A DNA stretch of 64,000 bases from Porodaedalea pini (lineage: Eukaryota > Basidiomycota > Agaricomycetes > Hymenochaetales > Hymenochaetaceae): contig NBAY01000003.1 in assembly GCA_002794775.1 (NCBI GenBank), positions 1,860,001 through 1,924,000 on the forward strand. Direction: 5' to 3'. Every line of letters begins with the position of its first letter. Positions within the stretch are counted from its first letter, which is position 1. Below are positions 1 to 12,160 of this stretch, one piece after another. The translations under genes and the position numbers were made by a program. The notes beneath the pieces are model-generated. The model made no database searches. It was given only the letters and a program-made list of their open reading frames with translations, and had not been told where the DNA came from.

Positions 1-364
1 TATTGTTATATAGACATTTTTACTGATTTATTTCAGAGCTGCGGATGCAGCAACGGAAGTGGCGGAAAAGCGAGCATTTCTTCGGTCAACTTTTTTCCCA
101 GCTCCGACCGCGGCATTGGATGCCGCAGGCCGTGGGAATGCACGCTTTTCACTCGAGCAATGCCGATCCCCATTCAAAGGAGTGGTTTCCGTGTCATAAA
201 GCCTGTTTTTTTCTTGCCTTCAAATCAATTTCACTTGCACACTTCAAGGCTCAAAAAAATTCATGTAGATACTTTCGATATGGATCTCCACATTAATGTA
301 AAAATTTAGCAAAAAACTGTTGTGTAGACATTTTGCGGAAGGAATCCAAGTTGGTGTTCAAAGG

Positions 365-463
365 ACGCGTCTTTGACTGTATGAAAAAGGCTGTAATGGC
401 CGTTATGTATTCAGTGATTTACAAATTGCTTTAGCGCGTCTGGCCACAGACGCGTCGACGCGT
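365..463. promoter_or_regulatory. Three MluI cell-cycle boxes (MCB) upstream of the pol delta subunit gene
   Basis: ACGCGT occurs at 365-370, 450-455 and 458-463, that is 90-188 bp before the start codon at 553. In yeasts this palindrome is the MCB element bound by MBF (Mbp1/Swi6 or Cdc10/Res), which switches on DNA-synthesis genes at G1/S. The sites are seen directly; regulation by MBF is inferred from the motif and from the nature of the gene. Confidence 0.6.
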
Positions 464-552
464 TCCTCCCACTTTTTCGTTTACCACCATGTCGATATGC
501 GAGCCCTTGTACGTACTTCCCACAGAGAGAAAACTTCTCATCCGCTCAGATT

Positions 553-2359
553 ATGATTTTATCTAGACCAGCTCTAGATTCTATCCAACGAGGAGAATGT
601 ACCCAGATTGACCTTCCCGCCGAAACACCGTCTTTTCTACTCGGTGCCGACCATAAATCATATAGACACCAATTCTCAAGCATTTATTTCGCTCGACTCA
701 CACTTTTGAAGAATGTCGTGGAGCAAAAGGCGAGAGAGAGATGGAGAGGGTTGCGTGGTGAGCATAGGAATTCGACTATTAAATAGCCACGTCCTCATTT
801 GATTTCTGTAGGCTCACCGCCTCTTGTGCCTCGTGTGCTGGACGTTGTAAAATCTCAGGTCTGCTTTATTGTCGGAACTGTCTACCTGGACATGCCTCAG
901 AAGCCAAATGTCCTGGAGGACGTCGGGCGCGATGTACGTATTTCTTTAGTCCTTCACCTCGGTTAGTCTCTGACCTACCATACCTCCAGCGCTATCTTCC
1001 GGAACCTGTCCCTCGCGAAAAATATCTCTCTACTGAAGACGAAATTGTGCTTGAAGATGATTCGGGGCGGGTACAGCTCGTCGGGGAAGCATTGCGACGA
1101 GTCATCGACGACTCGCTATCCGAGGGAGAGGCAATTGAAGGCAGTCAGAATGGTTGGGGAAATGTGCTCGTGACAGGTGTAATCATGGCAGCTCTCGGTC
1201 GAGAGACTTCTTCAGGTGCATTTGAGGTCAAGGATGTCTGCTTTCCTGGGATGGCACCCATGCTTTACAAAAGTCTGGATACCGATGAAGGCATGGAAGT
1301 AGACGGTAAGCTTGCCTTGTCTCTCAATCAGTTGGATGACTTTAGCTTATTCCTATTCTTCATTATTTAAGCCGAGTCACAAGATGAATGGGTTGCTGTC
1401 ATATCTGGTCTTGAGATGGGTCCAGAGTCAGCTGCAGATCCTCAAGTTCAAGCGCTCGTAGAGTATCTAAGCGCTGAGGGCGGGGCGCAAGAAGATTCCA
1501 TACCTCAGATATCGCGATTGATCATAGCCGGCAACTCCCTAGCACCTGTAGCAGCGACATCGGACACCAAACCTACTGTAATCGAGACTGGCTCTAAATC
1601 TGTGAGTGCCTCGTCACACCAGATTCGTCAGTTTGACGCTTTACACGTACGGTCTCATAGAAACGATTCGGTCAAGAAGCATCTAACTTCTCCCCGGTTC
1701 CTACGAATACACTCGGCGACTTTTTATACGATATCGCAAATGTGATGCCCGTTCACCTACTTGCAGGCGCAAGAGATCCTTCTGGCACCCTTCTTCCCCA
1801 ACAGGCACTTCCGCGTGCGATGTTCGGGGACGTCAAAACGTTCGAGAATTTCACTTGCGAGACCAATCCGGTATGGCTTGGCTTTGGCAAAAGCTCCTTA
1901 GGCTCCCCGCAGAAGAATGCGCAGCGGCGCTCGATGTTTGTGCACTCGGGCCAAGCAATTGAGGATATGTATAGATACGTGCCTTCGCCACCGACGACGC
2001 GCCTCGACCTCGCGTGTGCTACCTTACAATGGAGGCATGTAGCACCCACGGCACCAGATACCCTATGGTGCTATCCATACCGGGATATAGATCCTTTCGT
2101 ACTGAGGCGGACACCTGACCTGTATATCGTGGGTTGCCAGCCAGAATTTGCGACGCGATTGGTTAGCAGTAACGACTTTGGCGACAGTTCGGAAAAGGAG
2201 GGCGGGGAACGAAGATGTAGAGTCGTTTTGGTTCCTGCATTCAAGGAAACGCGATGCTTAGTGCTCGTCAACATGCGAAATCTGGAGGTGAAGTGCGTGG
2301 AATTCGGCTTAGCGGGACGTCTGAAAGATACCATCGAAACACGTTCTGGGGACATATAG
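553..2359 (+). CDS. POLD2: DNA polymerase delta small subunit (B subunit)
   Basis: Five exons fit: 553-757, 812-933, 990-1305, 1372-1601 and 1661-2359, giving 523 aa; human POLD2 is 469 aa. Family landmarks run in order: an N-terminal segment ending in SIYFARL, then an OB-fold stretch with GTVYLDMPQKPNVLED and VLEDDSGRV. The inactive calcineurin-like phosphoesterase part follows, with SRLIIAGNS, LPQQALPRAMF, APTAPDTLWCYP and DPFVLRRTPDLYIVG. The protein is the structural subunit that joins the catalytic subunit to the rest of the replicative polymerase delta holoenzyme in the nucleus (Pol31/Cdc1 in yeasts). All splice phases close without a stop. Three MCB boxes lie upstream. I am very sure of the family. 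Confidence 0.93.
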
Positions 2360-3513
2360 CCTTAGTAGGATATGGGTACGTCGTATAGGATACGATACTT
2401 TTCGTCTTTTTAAGCTAATTTTATGCCTATTCACAACACCACTTGGACTGCGAGTTTCGGTCAATATTTTAAACCTTTGTTGCCATGCTTACATTCTGCG
2501 TAGATCAGGTAAAGCTTATCTTAATCTTCATTTGTCTGGCGGCTCGGAGCTCCGCGTTCAGTATAAACCCAATACGACAAAAGTTCTTCAAGGCTATCTC
2601 AACCAATGGAAAGCGAAGCTTCAGACATTTTGGGAAGACAGTCTCATCTCGTGCGACCCAGTCCCACGGCAGGGCCGCCTATACAGTCGGGTGAGAAATG
2701 AAGCCACATATAGCGCTGAGGGATGTGAATGAAATGGATTGAAGCTTACAAGAAGGCGCGTGTCGGCAGGGCCGATCAGGTGTGAGGCGCGCTTTGATGG
2801 CGCGCTGCATGCATGTTGCTGCGGAAAGCGGTGTGAGGAAGTCTCCGGCATTCTTCGAGGCACGTATTCACAGTGGTCACCTATCTACTGCGAGTGATTT
2901 ATTTCTCTGTCTATTGGACGCACTCATGGCTTATTTCCTTTATTCTCTCCAGAACTGCATGGAGACAGAGACCGCTGCTGTGATCAATTGCCTAATTTGA
3001 AATTGATTGGCGCGAAGTCCTTCTTTAGAAAAGGGCGCGATCTTGGATGCTTCGTGCGCCTCATCACCGACCCTTCTTATTGCTCTCAGTCACAATCCAT
3101 CGTTTCAATTACATCTCCGCGGGTGCTTTCAGAGCGTTTCTATCTCCATTACCACGCCGCCGCAGCTCAAATAGCTACTTCACCTGGATGCCGAACAGTT
3201 TCAGAGGCGCTCTGCGTCGGCATTGGTTGTAAGGTGGGATGCATCCGTCCGCGACGGTGCTTTCATTCCCAGGACCAGAAGCTTTTCTCGCTCAACGTGA
3301 GAGCAACATCTCATACCGAGGCTTTCTGGCATGTGCCAGACCATGCTGAACGTTTTTGTGCATCAGCACGTTCGCGTCGTCGTTCTTCTCCGCAGTCCTC
3401 GTCCAAAGACAGGGCGCGTATAATAAGCGGCGGTCGTATTCCAATTCTCACCCACCCGCTTGCTTTCCCCCCTTCTTTCTCTTGGGAGTAGAAAAGTTGT
3501 TTGACGCCTCTAG
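2360..3513. other. Intergenic; possible small spliced gene at 2485-2775
   Basis: This stretch lies between the polymerase subunit and the cupredoxin gene. An ATG at 2485, an exon to 2508, an intron with gtaaag/ttcag ends and a second exon from about 2561 to 2691 would encode a short basic peptide (key part NQWKAKLQTFW). It could end soon after a further intron, near 2775. I do not recognise it, and the composition is only weakly coding-like. An open frame at 2988-3491 gives an unconvincing Ser/Arg-rich translation. The last 100 bp are pyrimidine-rich and probably form the leader of the next gene. Confidence 0.2.
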
Positions 3514-4615
3514 ATGCCTCTGACCATCATGCATTTCACGACCGCCGCCGTCTCTGTGCTCGCTCTTCCCGTCTTTGTTGCTGCCCAGTACGGTGCACCG
3601 CCAGCGGGGGGTGGAGGTGCTAGCCCTGCTTCTACGACCTCTTCGTCGCTCGCATCTGCACCTTCAGCTCCTCCTAGTACCACCGGATTTGTGAATGTAA
3701 GGTTGAAAATGCTTCCAACCTGTTCAGTTTATTCATCTCCTTTAGGTCGACGTTGCACCCAACGAGACATTCACTTTCAATCCGGCAAACTTTACAGCCA
3801 CTAATGGCACAATCGTCACTTTCTTCTTCCCCAAGTATGCCCACGTATTTGGCTGTTTACTATCACAAATAATCTTATTGAAATTTTCAGCGCGGGCCTG
3901 CAACACTCCGTGACCCAGTCATCGTTTGCTGAGCCGTGCACGCCTCTCGCGGCAAACGCGACATCTGGTGCCCCAGCTGGCTTCGACTCCAGCTTCCAGG
4001 CGGGTGTGCAGTTCTCCATCAATATCACCAACGATCAGATCCGTGAGTATCTCAAATTATCTTAACGTCTGCTGCAGATTAACTATCCGCCGCTCACGCT
4101 CGCTTGAAAATTTACAGCGATCTGGTTCCACTGCAAAATGCCCCAGCATTGCGGGATGGGTATGGTTGGGTGAGCAAGACAGCGTGTAAAATTTGGGTTC
4201 TAGATTAACGCATCTATCTTCAGTTCCATCAACGCTCCGACTACGGGCTCGAATACTTTCGATGCCTTCAAGGCCGCTGCAGTGGCTATTGGCGCTAACG
4301 AGCCCGTTGTAAGTTCCACAGCATCGTCTTCTGATTTTATCTATTTTCTTAGCACACTGTATCTTCTAGGAGAGCACGGGTCCCGTCGTACTAGATGGCT
4401 TTGGTGCAAGCGCAGCTGCTGCGCCCACAGATACCGCTAGCGTATCAGGCTCGAGCGGCTCAGGCTCAGGTTCTGCATCTGGTATGGACATATTTCACTT
4501 ACCCACTTTGATTTCACTACTGAGACTCGTTACTTCAGGCTCTACACACTTTGCTACCGCGTCGGCTGCCACTGCCCTGCTCGGAGCTGCGGTCGCAATG
4601 ATTTTCTTTGCTTAA
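3514..4615 (+). CDS. GPI-anchored cupredoxin (type 1 copper) cell-surface protein
   Basis: Seven exons (3514-3696, 3746-3834, 3891-4042, 4118-4169, 4224-4308, 4370-4481, 4539-4615) give 249 aa. A signal peptide ends near VFVAAQ. A Gly/Ser/Pro-rich linker follows, then a plastocyanin-like domain starting VDVAPNETFTFNPANFTATNG. The copper ligands are all visible: a His in LQHS, then Cys, His and Met in WFHCKMPQHCGMGM. A Ser/Gly-rich stalk and a hydrophobic tail (ALLGAAVAMIFFA) at the C terminus indicate a GPI signal. Such single-domain cupredoxins are common and expanded in basidiomycetes; their substrates are mostly unknown. A surface location with bound copper is well supported; an enzymatic role is not. 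Confidence 0.85.
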
Positions 4616-5213
4616 TATTAATCGCTTTTGGCTCTGCATCTCTAAGCCTACTTTTATTTGGACATGCTCATGCTGGAGTAGACTCCTGTATCTTTCGCCG
4701 ATGCAATTTCTCTGCCGTCTCGATCGCTGGACACCTTCAATGCTTGGATGTATTGCAGATGCTATTGCTCCGCACCATACATTGTAGTTGGTTTACTTTG
4801 TCTTCCGCTTGACGCCGTCGACGATAGAAGGATTTCAGTGAAAAACTTTCAATGAGTAGGGTAGATATTATTGTCAGAATGTGAGGTCACAGCGTATATA
4901 TCTAACTTCAAGAGAGAGCACGCTTTCTGGACATGTAATAGTACTAGTGACCAGAAGATCAAACTGTATGCCTACCGGAGGATTGAAAGGAGCGTGCGAA
5001 CTTCGCGAAGCACAGAACCGTGAGGACTGGGGAAACGCTTTGAACTCAGAATACCTTTACTGAATGGCTGTCGGACCAAAACAAGCGCGAGAAGAGATCG
5101 TGTCAGATGGCGCAAGAAGGGTTCGATAATGCTCATACTTCAGAAACAGAATGGTTCAAGTACACTGAGATGGCAGAGGTCATCTCAACTTGTGCTACCC
5201 TTGCACTACTCGG
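4616..5213. other. Intergenic
   Basis: This is the 3' flank of the cupredoxin gene and the 5' flank of the aminotransferase gene. An ATG at 5107 opens a frame that ends within 40 codons and is out of frame with the downstream gene. I see no other coding signal. Confidence 0.5.
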
Positions 5214-6956
5214 ATGATTGAGGACTTAGCAGATGAGCTTGGACCTCCTCCTGCCTTCGGGCACCCTATGCTTCAGCATTTTGGCTTTGAACCTTCTTAT
5301 ATCAATCTTAACAACGGTTTGTGCTGGTGTGCTCTTGCTTATCACGATCCTGACAATCGTGTTTCTTCGAATGCATCATGCAGGCTCTTACGGCTCCATT
5401 CCACTGCCAGTTTCTACAGCCTCCGAGAAAATAGCACGCGATATAGAGCGCAATCCGGATCGTTATATGCGCATCACATTTCCTCCTTTGTTAAAGGCAG
5501 TTCGCGCACAGATCGCTGAACTGATAGGTGCTGACACTGATGACGTTGTTCTCGTTCCAAATACCTCCCATGGATTAAACACCGTTCTGCGCAATCTGGA
5601 GTGGAGCCAAGAAGATGTAATCGTCGGAAGTCAGAACTCCTTTACTTTTTAAAATGTAAGTGATGATTATTACCTTCGACTGACTCCTGCATTTTTCCAG
5701 CTGCTGTAAGCTTCGCCGGCGTGTCTCGGGCAATCCAATATATCACGGACACTTCACCGCATTCTCAACAAGCTACGTTCGCCCTGAACTTTCCTACCGC
5801 CCCCTCCGCTATTTTGGACGGGTTCCGCACGCATCTGAAGAACATAACCCGCAGGCACAGCCGTAAGATCGTCGCCGTCATTGACGCCATAGTCTCCGTT
5901 CCAGGTGCTTTATTGCCATGGAAGGAGATGGTGAGAATCTGCAAAGAAGAGGGTGTAATCAGTGTCATCGACGCTGCCCATTCCTTAGGACAAGAGGAAG
6001 GTATCAATCTGAAGGATGCCAACCCCGATTTTTGGGTTTCGGTGAGTGAGCTTATGACTGGAAGTGGGACATTTATCTCTAATTATGTATTCGATTTAGA
6101 GTGGTCATAAATGGCTATACACGAGACGAGCATGCGCCGTGTTACATGTCCCGAAGAGGTCTCAGATATTTACTTAGTATCAGAGTTGAATTTGATGTTG
6201 GGCTCAGAAATCAGCACCTCATAAAGTCGACGTTTCCTACGTATTCAAACTACGTTTCACCCGCTGATCCACCTGGCGGGCCTGAACCGCCGAATTTTGT
6301 CGCTCAATTTCAATGTAAGCTACAATGCTATTGTGATAGAGTTCTCAATAATAAATCGCTGACACTTTCACAAAGGGACAGGCACGACTGATCCGGCGCC
6401 TTATTTGAGTATCAAGCCTGGTGCATATTCGTTTCGCTCACTGTGTGGCCACGGTCATCTCAGTCATGGTTTTCTTAGCTCTGGAATTCCGCCGTTGGCT
6501 CGGAGGAGAAAAGAAGATCAACGAGTACTGCCATAATCTAGCTGTAGCCGGTGGCAAGAGGCTCGCGGAAGTGCTTGGAACTCGCGTCTTGGACGAGGAA
6601 GGCGTTTTCACAGCCAACATGGTATTTGTATTCAAAGCGCTGCAAAGATATTCATGACACTTACTGCTTCCATGTATAGGTTGATGTGGAGCTTCCGGTA
6701 GATGCTAGCGGATCCTCTGCTGTAACTTTGCAAATTCAAGAACAGCTTCTAAATGTTTGGAACGTATTCGCCAAATCTTATTACCATAATGGCAAGTGGT
6801 GGATTCGATGCAGCGTACAGATTTACAACGAAGTATGAAAATATTTGGCTCTCTGATCTCGCAGGAGTACTTGTCTTACTGCTTTTGTAGATGTCGGACT
6901 TCGATAAGTTGGGTGAGGCACTGTCCAGTATATGTAAGACTATCGCAACGGAGTAG
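5214..6956 (+). CDS. PLP-dependent class V aminotransferase (cysteine desulfurase / isopenicillin-N epimerase-like)
   Basis: Nine exons close in phase: 5214-5316, 5384-5629, 5701-6041, 6100-6158, 6208-6314, 6376-6420, 6479-6621, 6680-6832 and 6891-6956, giving 420 aa. The N terminus FGHPMLQHFGFEPSYINLNNGSYGS and VLVPNTSHGLNTVLRN are typical of this fungal fold-type I group. The PLP-contacting Asp lies in VIDAAHSLG and the Schiff-base Lys in SGHKWLY. The C-terminal domain contains FRRWLGGEKKINEYCHNL. The substrate is unknown; relatives act on cysteine derivatives, hercynylcysteine sulfoxide or isopenicillin N. The donor at 5630 (gtcaga) is weak; if it is not used, the frame stops at 5650. The donor at 6159 (gtctca) is also poor. 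The start at 5214 is chosen because the frame is closed just upstream (stop at 5166). Confidence 0.8.
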
Positions 6957-8386
6957 TATCAGATCATCAGGATTTTGCATTTCAAGCATCTTCGTGACTA
7001 ATACAGTTGAATCGAGACGATCACTGGGTAGCCTATATAGGATAACTCTAGATCAAGGATCTTTCTGTATGCTCTGTCTTACAGTGCAAATTCAAGTTCT
7101 CATCATGCATACACTCGGTTCCCACCCCAAGCCAATGCATTACGGCGGTTATGCAGTATGACATGATTTTTTGGCTGAGATGACCGTTTTTTCTCCGACA
7201 AGATCCTGTGCATTATGAAAGTGTGCATTATGAGAATTTGTACTGTACAGTATGTCCTTTTGTCTGCGGTAAGGAGATGGCCGATGTCGATCATGGGCTG
7301 AGTTCCAAATTTGCGACGCGCGGCGCATAAGTCACGTGTCATTTATTCATGGCAATATTAATATCACTTGAATCTCTTCAACCATCGTACCAGTTGCTAC
7401 AGGACCTCTATGCTTCAAGAAGCTTTTATTTTCTGCTATGAATTGTTGTCGATAGCATTCTTACTGATGTGTAAAGAGTTTTACTGTTGTTCGAAGAAAC
7501 ACACTGTATCCCCTGACATGAGGTCCTGAGGCACAAGAGACTTTCAGCCCAACTCACTCCGAAATTTAGAACTTCTAAATGTCGTTGATTTGAATCTCAC
7601 TCATTTTTCTCTAGTAAGACCTTATTACGAGGACTTGAAACCATCCATCTCCCGATGACCTTGCGTTTGTAAGTTGTAACCCTGATAGAAAATCTTGCCG
7701 ACCCAAGCTCACATCATACTAGTACTGCACATATTGACTAGATTGCATAGCATTATTCTTGAACGGAACAGCCTCGCGCTTATTTTTGGTACTTTTGTTG
7801 AGTTCGCTTGTTTATCTGAGTCCACGCTCAAGCTTGTGGTCATTTAGTCGTATCTTATCATGTAGCTTATAATTTGTCAAGTTTCCTCGTGGCATTTAAT
7901 TACTAGAGTTTATCCCTAGCTTCCTTAGTGCACTCGGTGTCAGGGTCACTACTAGTAGACGCCCTTAGGACCTTCCTTCCCCTGCAGTCCACTTCTGACC
8001 CTTCCATAGCCACGAATGACAATCGACGGAAAGAGCCCACTCCTCGCGCATTCTTTATGCTTCCGGTGCCGCCTCCCGCTCCGACTCCTCAGTATGTCTA
8101 TTGCGCACAGAGCTTAAGTGCCATGAGACAAGTGTTTGAGGGAAAAAAGGCCACATTGCACACTTAGTGTTCGTCATTGAGTTCAGTTTCTAGGGTGGTG
8201 ACCGGAGTGCAGGCGCTTTCCTGAGGCATAGGACTCCACAGAGGATTCGCCCATCTTTGATATATTTCATGTACGGCAGTATCAACAAAGACGGAACACT
8301 CTCTCAATGTTGTTCGTGCACTGAGAAACGAGTCACAGGTCGCCATTCGCAAGATAAAAAGAGTGAGTTTCCGCAGGACTGTGAGC
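6957..8386. other. Intergenic, AT-rich, no gene recognised
   Basis: This 1.4 kb between the aminotransferase and the S9-like gene is AT-rich. It holds only short open frames without family resemblance, such as 7928-8167 on the + strand. Small local repeats are visible (for example GTGCATTATG twice near 7208-7230), but nothing organised. Confidence 0.5.
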
Positions 8387-11300
8387 TCAGGACATGTACG
8401 ACATTGGTTCGTTCCATTTCCATGATGGATCCCAGACTCTTTTGAAGCGCGTATTCAAAAGGGAGTGAGCAATCTTCTTTGACAAAGGGAAATAAGCGTA
8501 CCCAGCACCGATCACTCCACCAATACCCAGATGATCCGCTTCCTTCCCAACGATTATCCAGTCAGGTACTGCGATTCCAGTGCGCGGCACAAAAAGACGT
8601 AGAATACGTTCAAGTCCTTCTGAGCTTCTCTCAGTCAATGTAGAGGCTCCGTCAAGGACGACTGCTGCGCCGAGTGGGTTTGTGGGGTGCGGATGAGTGA
8701 AAAGAACGCCGAGTTCATCCGCGCCTAGTAGAGGGCGATCTCGGAATAACCATTGGCCACTCTCGGAGATGCCGAAGTCCGTCTGTCGGCTAAACTGAGG
8801 TAACTGGAGGAGTTTCCGCGAGAATGCATTCTCCTTGCCACTGAGGACAATGAGGTTTCCTCGAAAGCGATGACGTATGCTCTCGATCTCTTTCTCCGAA
8901 TTGGGTTCAAGAAGGCGATGCGCATCCGTATCAAGCACTATCTCACAGTCAATCTTAAGAAAGACGTCGAGCGTGTGCGAGATGCGGAGTGCTGCCGATA
9001 ACATACTCAAATAAACGCCAGAGTCTGAGGAAATGATAATCATCAGCGGACCCGGAGTGTCAAGGATGTTCTGCACCCTCCCAGGGGGCATGGCGAGTGA
9101 AGAGGACAGGGCTAAGCTTTCTTGCTGCAAATTTGTTGTACAGTCAGACAACGAGCGCATCACAAATGTGGATGGACAGCCTACATGCCAAGTACCGGAC
9201 TCTGAAACAGAGAATGTTTGCTTTCGGATCTCCTGAGTAGCCTTCGGTAGTCGAATTCCATCAATGATGATTGAGCCACTGATCCAAGGCGAGCCAGGTG
9301 CGACCGAGAATTGGTAGACATTTGTTGTCCTTACGTGCGTACTGTCATCGCGGAATTCGACGTGCAGGCGCGCGAGCCTCAAGCGAAAGCAGATTAGCTG
9401 AGGCGTTGGAGCACACCATCGTAGACGAATGATAAATGCCTACCTCCCGGGAACAACTAATGCGTCAATTGTCCAGTCATGAAGGCTTCCAGAGCGCACA
9501 GGATCAGCGACTGTCAAAGTGAACTGCGAGACGTTATTGATCCGCACGCGCGACTCGGCATCGGAATCGAGAGCTCTCTCAAGGAAGGTCTGCACTTCTG
9601 CGCTCTCAAACACGTTCTGGTACCAGTGCGGCTGGCCTTCGTCTCCGTGGAAGCTGGAATTGGAGCGATGAAATGGTCAGCAAAGTTGTTCTCTGGTATT
9701 TGGCAATTCACCATGGAAAAGAAGCACTCACGACACGTTCAGACCCTTTCCCCAAGACTTGATAATAGAGACATATTCCCTTGAATGCCAGGTCGGTACA
9801 TTGGTGTCATTACCCCTACAACATATATTCAGTAATTTATCGCGTTCAGAGCTTGGCCCCTTTACCCGTGCACAGCAAGCACCGGTACATTGTCCGCTAA
9901 GTTTCCCAGGAACAAAGCATTATCATCCGGCATGAACGAGCTCTCAAGCACTGAACGCAGAGCGGGATCTGCGAAGCGCGCGCCTCGCGCCTCCGTGAGC
10001 GGGACATACGTGGCTGGACTTAGGTACCCTGCCGCTGGAAGCGCCGCGTGGGCGCGATCAGGGAAGCGACTCGCAAGGTACCAAGCGCCTTGTCCGCCAT
10101 TCGAGTGGCCGACGATCACAGCACGCGAGTCAGGTGAGAAGGCCCATGGTTTCCATTCTGTCCGGCGATGCAGTATATTGTTGAGCGCTGGGAGCGTCGC
10201 CCAAGCTTCGGAAGCGCTCGGACCGTGCCAGTCGAGACCCTACGCGTATGTGAGTGCATCAGGATCTGAGTGAAAATAGATAGGAAGAGAACCACGAGAC
10301 TTACCCATTCTGTTCGCCCAGTGGGCATAACAATCCAACTGTACTTCTGACGCGGGACGGCATCCGCCCAGAACGGAGCTGAAATGACATCGACGCCCGC
10401 GCCATCTAGACACGTTTCAGTTAAGCTTTTGTGGAACAAAAATACCGTTGGCGAAGCCAGAACTCACGGAGTGCAAGGATAGGGACCGAATGGCCTTCGG
10501 AGCTAAGAGTTACTGGCGGCTTTGCGAGGAAGTACGTGGGATGAGAGGAGGCAAAGAAAAATGACCCGCGGATGGGATCCCATTTCGAGGAGTCCCACAG
10601 CGACAGATGTATTAAGGAAATCGTGACGGGTATCGATACACTTTGTGGTTTGGGGTTATTGCTGTCTCCTCGGCGTTCCGAAAGGACAATATTGAAATAA
10701 ATCGCATTTGCGTCGTATGCACCTGCCTGCTTGATCGAGATGGGGATGATGCGAGTTTGAGATGGCGCAATAAGCTGATTATAGAGAATATTCAGAGAGA
10801 TATTCTGATAAGGCAAAGTCAAAGTCAGAGTGTTAATGTGTGGACCGGTTGAAAAAAGATCAGGTTTACTGTCGGGAATTGCTCGGGGAGTTCGACATCT
10901 TCTACGGCCCACCACCCGTCGACGCTGCGCAGTCCAATACCCAGAGCGTCTCCGAAGGCGAATCCATCCACAAAATCGCAGACAACATCATGCGAGTCTT
11001 GTCTGACGACTGTCCCGCGCTTCTCCTCTGCACTGACAGCTACGTTTATTCTAAGCGTCGGCATTTCCTCTCCGGAATCATGCGGGTCGCCAAACAACCT
11101 TATCTAACGACAGATGATAGCCTTAGTGCCATCATGGGAAGAGAAGAAGGCATGATACCTCGTAGTCACCACTAACGAATAAGTCGAATATCGTACATTT
11201 GTCGGCATGGACTATTCCTGGGAGCTCGAGTGCGCTCGGCGCAGCACGTTGCATGCTATAGATATTGCCCGAGTGCCATTCTGGATGAAACGCTGAAGAG

Positions 11301-12029
11301 TCTCTAGACAGGATTGTGAAGAAGGATCCTTGGGTTAGTTCGACTAGGATCCTTGGCTGGCGCATTCCGGGGTTTCCGAGTTTTCCGGAGTGGGGTGGCT
11401 GAACGTTGAGCGTTGTACGAAGGACTGCATGATGTTGCAAAGCAGCCCACCCTTCTGTCCCTCGAATTTTTGACCATCTAAGTATACACACTCATTCAAT
11501 ATGATAGTAAGGCACGGAATAATAAAATCACAGGACCTGATATCAGGAAATGATACAGCAAGGTTCCCCTTCACGTCAGACCGAGCCTTAGTCCAAGTTA
11601 CTTCTGCACTTTCCGAAAAGGAGGACGGCCATGTTCTTCCTGGTTCATGACTATACGGACTTGTTACTGGAGTTCTGAACTAGTAAACAAGTGGTTTCGC
11701 TACGCGCTATTGCTCGGTAGAAATCCTCACAATTCAAAGGAAACGCCGGAGATATGAAGTGCTGTTCTCTAGCATGAATAGGAAACGGTCCAAGAACCTA
11801 TTTAATGGTGTCGTAAAGCTTTGTGTATGTTTCAGAACCACTTTAATGACCGAGCACGTACATCCCAATCGTTAGAGAGGGTTATTCGCCATTCATCCAG
11901 ATCAGAGTTCAATTCGAAGGATTCTTGATTCATATTCGAGGAAAGCCCGACAGCTACCGCAGGAAGAAAGAAGAATAGAAGTGAAAGAACGCCGGTCAGC
12001 AGTTGTTGTAGATGGAACATCACGCTCAT
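8387..12029 (-). CDS. Large secreted alpha/beta-hydrolase related to S9 (prolyl oligopeptidase-type) peptidases
   Basis: Ten exons (12029-11862, 11679-11537, 11477-11159, 11103-10870, 10804-10468, 10405-10305, 10239-9866, 9815-9732, 9653-9444, 9377-8387) close in phase and give 986 aa. The N terminus is a signal peptide (LLTGVLSLLFFFLPAVAVG), so it enters the secretory pathway. About 430 residues of probably beta-rich sequence follow, then the hydrolase core. The nucleophile elbow is GHSNGGQGAWYLASRFPD, the acid-loop region VHGGNDTNVP, and a His-containing loop SFHGDEGQPHW. A C-terminal region of over 330 residues ends in WDPSWKWNEPMSYMS. Peptidase or esterase activity is inferred; the substrate is unknown. 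It diverges from TMA7 with only 131 bp between start codons. Confidence 0.78.
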
Positions 12030-12160
12030 GAACGTACAGTGCACTCCTAGATTTGAGTTCAAGTTCGCGACTCGCGCCTGCCAGTGATCGACACATCCAA
12101 TTTGGAACAGGCCCGAACGCATAAACGAAACCCATGCATTGCTGCTGATTGCATCCCACA

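Noticed and set aside
1..552. 83-aa frame at 45-296 as a possible gene upstream of POLD2
   Set aside because: No family resemblance. The region reads as promoter sequence with MCB boxes.
2988..3491. 167-aa + frame
   Set aside because: Low-complexity Arg/Ser/Cys translation in the probable leader of the cupredoxin gene. No splice or domain support.
6438..6635. Minus-strand frame within the aminotransferase
   Set aside because: It is the shadow of exon 7, whose + frame carries conserved FRRWLGGEKKINEY sequence.
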